From the NCBI RefSeq assembly GCF_013410105.1, contig NZ_JACCCJ010000001.1, forward strand, positions 124,001 to 188,000: a stretch of DNA of 64,000 nucleotides. Reading direction: 5' to 3'. The position numbers and the translations under genes are program-made. Numbering within the stretch: position 1 is the stretch's first letter; each line of letters opens with the position of its first letter. This DNA is from Sphingopyxis sp. JAI108 (GTDB lineage: Bacteria; Pseudomonadota; Alphaproteobacteria; Sphingomonadales; Sphingomonadaceae). Below are positions 62,019 through 64,000 of the stretch, in pieces. The notes below the pieces were generated by a model that had not been told where the DNA came from, ran no database searches, and saw only the letters and a list, made by a program, of their open reading frames with translations.

Positions 62019-62174
62019 CTATCGCGCATCCGACCGCATCTGGCGTTTGAAAAAATAATGCAGCACGAAGTGCGCCGGCGATACAACCGCGACCAATTCC
62101 CAACCCTCGGCGCCGAGCTTACCGAGTTCGCCGTCATCAAGCGTCGTTTGAACGGTCAGATATTCCCATTGCAT
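62019..62174 (-). CDS. DUF4177-like miniprotein
   Basis: A 51-residue protein: the ATG at 62174 is preceded by GGAAGG and starts QWEYLTVQTTLDDGELG, with LGAEGWELVAVVSP at about 27-40 in the middle, the family's signature (WEYxxv...LNxLGxEGWELV). Upstream open sequence is not coding. Function unknown; it is often a stand-alone soluble beta-hairpin protein. It sits 95 bases after the DUF985 cupin on the same strand. Confidence 0.8.
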   Translation of the reverse strand: MQWEYLTVQTTLDDGELGKLGAEGWELVAVVSPAHFVLHYFFKRQMRSDAR

Positions 62175-62269
62175 GTCATTTCCTTCCTGATCGTCACCTC
62201 GGACGTGGAGCGCGCGGGTCCATCGTGCATCCTCGATCGATCTTCCGCGTGCCCGCAAATTCTGTGGGC

Positions 62270-62731
62270 TTAGCTTAGGCTTGTCCCACCATCGGGCCGC
62301 CGAGGGCTCCATCCCGTTGGCGCGAGCTCGAAGCCGTCAAAGCTGAACCCTGGCGACACGATGCAAGACACCAGCGCCCAGCCGTCTTTTGCGTAGGTGC
62401 TTTGCCAGTGATTTGCCTCGACGACATGTTGAGGCGTCTCGCCTGCCCAGACATCGTTTCCGAGGATGATCTCGGAGATAGGGCCCGCATCGGTGGGCGA
62501 GGTAGACAGCAAGGCAGGTGACCCCGCGTGCCACAGCCATATCTCGGACGCGTCGACGCGGTGCCAATGCGACCGCTGGTCTTGTTCGAGCAGAAAATAG
62601 ATGCTCGTGGCCGACGCGCGTTCGCCGCCTGGCGCAGCCGCCCTCCAGGTTTCGCGATACCAGCCGCCCTCGGGATGCGGCTCAAGATCCAGCATCCTTA
62701 TCAGTTCGGTGGCGGAAGATGGTGTATTCAT
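62270..62731 (-). CDS. DUF985 (cupin_5) protein
   Basis: A 153-aa beta-barrel protein. The N-terminal signature EPHPEGGWYRETWR at 17-30, then SIYFLLEQDQRSHWHRVDASEIWLWH at about 44-69, here cited by its SHWHRVDASE core, is diagnostic of the DUF985 cupins, where His/Glu could bind a metal. The end GFSFDGFELAP is conserved too. The enzyme activity is unknown; related proteins include sugar epimerase-like cupins. It is 191 bases after the second TonB receptor's stop on the same strand. Confidence 0.9.
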   Translation of the reverse strand: MNTPSSATELIRMLDLEPHPEGGWYRETWRAAAPGGERASATSIYFLLEQDQRSHWHRVDASEIWLWHAGSPALLSTSPTDAGPISEIILGNDVWAGETPQHVVEANHWQSTYAKDGWALVSCIVSPGFSFDGFELAPTGWSPRRPDGGTSLS

Positions 62732-62922
62732 TTTCGAAACCTCGGTCGGATCGTGAGGGGGCTAGAGATCCAGATGTACCAACCCGCCTTCCGGTTCCGC
62801 CAAGCTCCCGAGCAACAGACATCTTCGATCAATTTGCTTGGCCTGCCGGCCACGCTGATGACTCCTCGGACAGACGCAATCGAGCGGGCGAAGGCCTTCC
62901 ATCGCCCCGCATCGCCGAGCCG

Positions 62923-64000
62923 CTAGAAGCGCGCGCTCGCGTTCACCCCGATCGTGCGGACCGAATTATAACCCCATTGCTGCTGGATCGAAGTCGCGCC
63001 GCGCAGCACCTGGTCGACATTGTCGTAGGCGATGGCGGTGGGGACGAGTTCATCCGTGCAATTCTTGCAGAACAGCGAGAATTCGAAGCCCGATGCAAGG
63101 CGCACGCCAATGCTGGCGCCAAAGACGTTAGTCCCGCCCAGGCGCGTGAAAGGCGAGTTGTTCGCGGCGAAATTGACCGAAGAACGGCGGTTGTAGCTGC
63201 CCTCGATGAACGGAACGGCACCGCCCGTTTCGGGGAATTCGTAAATCCCCTGAAGGGTTGAAGTGAAGCGTGCCGAGGCCGGGGTGCGCAGCCCGGCGGC
63301 GTCGAACGTCCCGTTCTCGCCACAATCCGGCTGGCCCAGATAGCAGGCCGCGCCGACATAGGAGCGGAAATTGGAGTCGAGCAGCGTCGCGCTCGCATTG
63401 AAGGTGAGCCCCGTGACCGGCCTGATGACCGCGGTTGCCTCGATGCCTTGCGCCCGTACCTTGCCGGCATTGCCAACGGCGGTAACCCCGGTGCCGATAT
63501 TGAGCGCCTGGACCTGGAAGTTTCGGAAATCTTCGCGGAATGCGGAAAGGTTGAGACGAAGGCGGCGATCGAACAGCACGGCCTTGATGCCCAGCTCGAT
63601 GTCGGTGACGGTTTCGGGCAGGATTTTGAGATCCTGGTCCGGAACCGAGAAGGTCGGGTTGAAGGACGGACCCTTATAACCACGACTATAGGTAACATAG
63701 CTCATGATATCGGGGGTGAGTTCATATTGAGCGCCGAGCTTCCAGCTGAAGTCGGTGGTTTTGAAGGTCTGGCGGGCGGGCGGCGTGCGCGGCCCCAGCG
63801 TGGTGCCATATGGGCGGTCGTTCTGTCGCGTGTTGATCGTGATATAATCATTGGTCACGCGCCCACCTGCGATCAACTGCAGGCTATCTGTCAAATGGAG
63901 CTGAAACTGGCCGAATGCCGCGAGGCTTCGCAGCGTCTGGCGGTAAGTCGCATCGCGGCCGAGCGCGTTGGGCACCCCGCTACCCGCCGAACCCTGGAGA
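62923..64000 (-). CDS. TonB-dependent receptor, C-terminal part (runs off the right edge)
   Basis: About 359 codons of the barrel of a second TonB-dependent receptor. The frame is open through the right edge (an internal GTG at 63975 is not the start). Typical strands include YVTYSRGYKGPSFNPTF at about 63630-63700 and LRLNLSAFREDFRNFQVQALN, cited partly, and the protein ends INASARF-like, with terminal Phe in VNASARF. It has a short disulfide-capable loop (YLGQPDCGENG). It is not close to the receptor at 364. The plug and TonB box lie outside the window. The neighbouring DUF985 and DUF4177 genes give no ligand clue. Confidence 0.9.
   Translation of the reverse strand, partial: LQGSAGSGVPNALGRDATYRQTLRSLAAFGQFQLHLTDSLQLIAGGRVTNDYITINTRQNDRPYGTTLGPRTPPARQTFKTTDFSWKLGAQYELTPDIMSYVTYSRGYKGPSFNPTFSVPDQDLKILPETVTDIELGIKAVLFDRRLRLNLSAFREDFRNFQVQALNIGTGVTAVGNAGKVRAQGIEATAVIRPVTGLTFNASATLLDSNFRSYVGAACYLGQPDCGENGTFDAAGLRTPASARFTSTLQGIYEFPETGGAVPFIEGSYNRRSSVNFAANNSPFTRLGGTNVFGASIGVRLASGFEFSLFCKNCTDELVPTAIAYDNVDQVLRGATSIQQQWGYNSVRTIGVNASARF

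Noticed and set aside
1..64000. tRNA, rRNA, CRISPR arrays, riboswitches, transposase genes
   Set aside because: I looked for the usual signatures and saw none; a covariance-model scan would be needed to exclude small RNAs.

Overview
The window is a high-GC, gene-dense stretch of a bacterial chromosome or large replicon. It most resembles a sphingomonad alphaproteobacterium (Sphingomonas, Sphingobium, Novosphingobium or Sphingopyxis). That assignment is an inference from the SusC-free TonB-dependent receptors at both ends, an alginate-export-type porin, and a long series of catabolic oxidoreductases, each paired with a LysR regulator. I saw no rRNA, tRNA, CRISPR array, phage gene or intact insertion sequence. 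It reads as a catabolic and detoxification accessory region with eight LysR and two AraC regulators in 64 kb.

Layout. 0.4-8 kb (+): TonB receptor, secreted esterase, YkvI-like membrane protein, LysR, and a Baeyer-Villiger-type flavin monooxygenase. 8-12.7 kb (-): a four-gene acyl-CoA operon (aldehyde dehydrogenase, acyl-CoA dehydrogenase, MaoC-like hydratase, family III CoA-transferase) converging on the monooxygenase. 13.3-17.5 kb: a 2,2-dialkylglycine decarboxylase homologue, an SDR, a LysR and a decayed NADP-oxidoreductase pseudogene. 17.6-28.6 kb (-): DsbA/FrnE-like protein, two Gal80-like Gfo/Idh/MocA proteins, alpha/beta hydrolase, aldo-keto reductase, LysR, then an alcohol dehydrogenase / metallo-beta-lactamase-fold / aldehyde dehydrogenase operon divergent from its own LysR. 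29.6-34.4 kb: MFS pump, pirin plus quinone reductase, LysR. 34.7-35.6 kb: two truncated gene remnants.

35.8-49 kb is a 13-kb run entirely on the + strand. It holds two YcaC-like isochorismatase-fold hydrolases, a MoaF/SnoaL-like protein, a luciferase-like flavin oxidoreductase, a chloroperoxidase-type hydrolase, GNAT, pirin, two double-motif retropepsin-like proteins, OsmC, an unknown membrane protein, an HSL-type esterase, a Kef-type K+/H+ antiporter and LysR. Several genes overlap or lie a few bases apart. The mix of OsmC, pirin and Kef suggests an oxidant/electrophile stress island. 49-57 kb: AraC/SDR, quinone reductase/AraC/SDR and MDR/LysR modules in divergent pairs, then a VOC protein. 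57-64 kb: exported YtcJ-like amidohydrolase, alginate-export-type porin with divergent LysR, a DUF4177 miniprotein, a DUF985 cupin and a second TonB receptor running off the right edge.

Likely logic: outer-membrane receptors and porin import a substrate. Secreted or cytoplasmic hydrolases, the monooxygenase and the dehydrogenases convert it to acids. The CoA operon takes the acids into beta-oxidation-like steps, while the stress-like island copes with reactive intermediates. The actual substrates cannot be read from the sequence.
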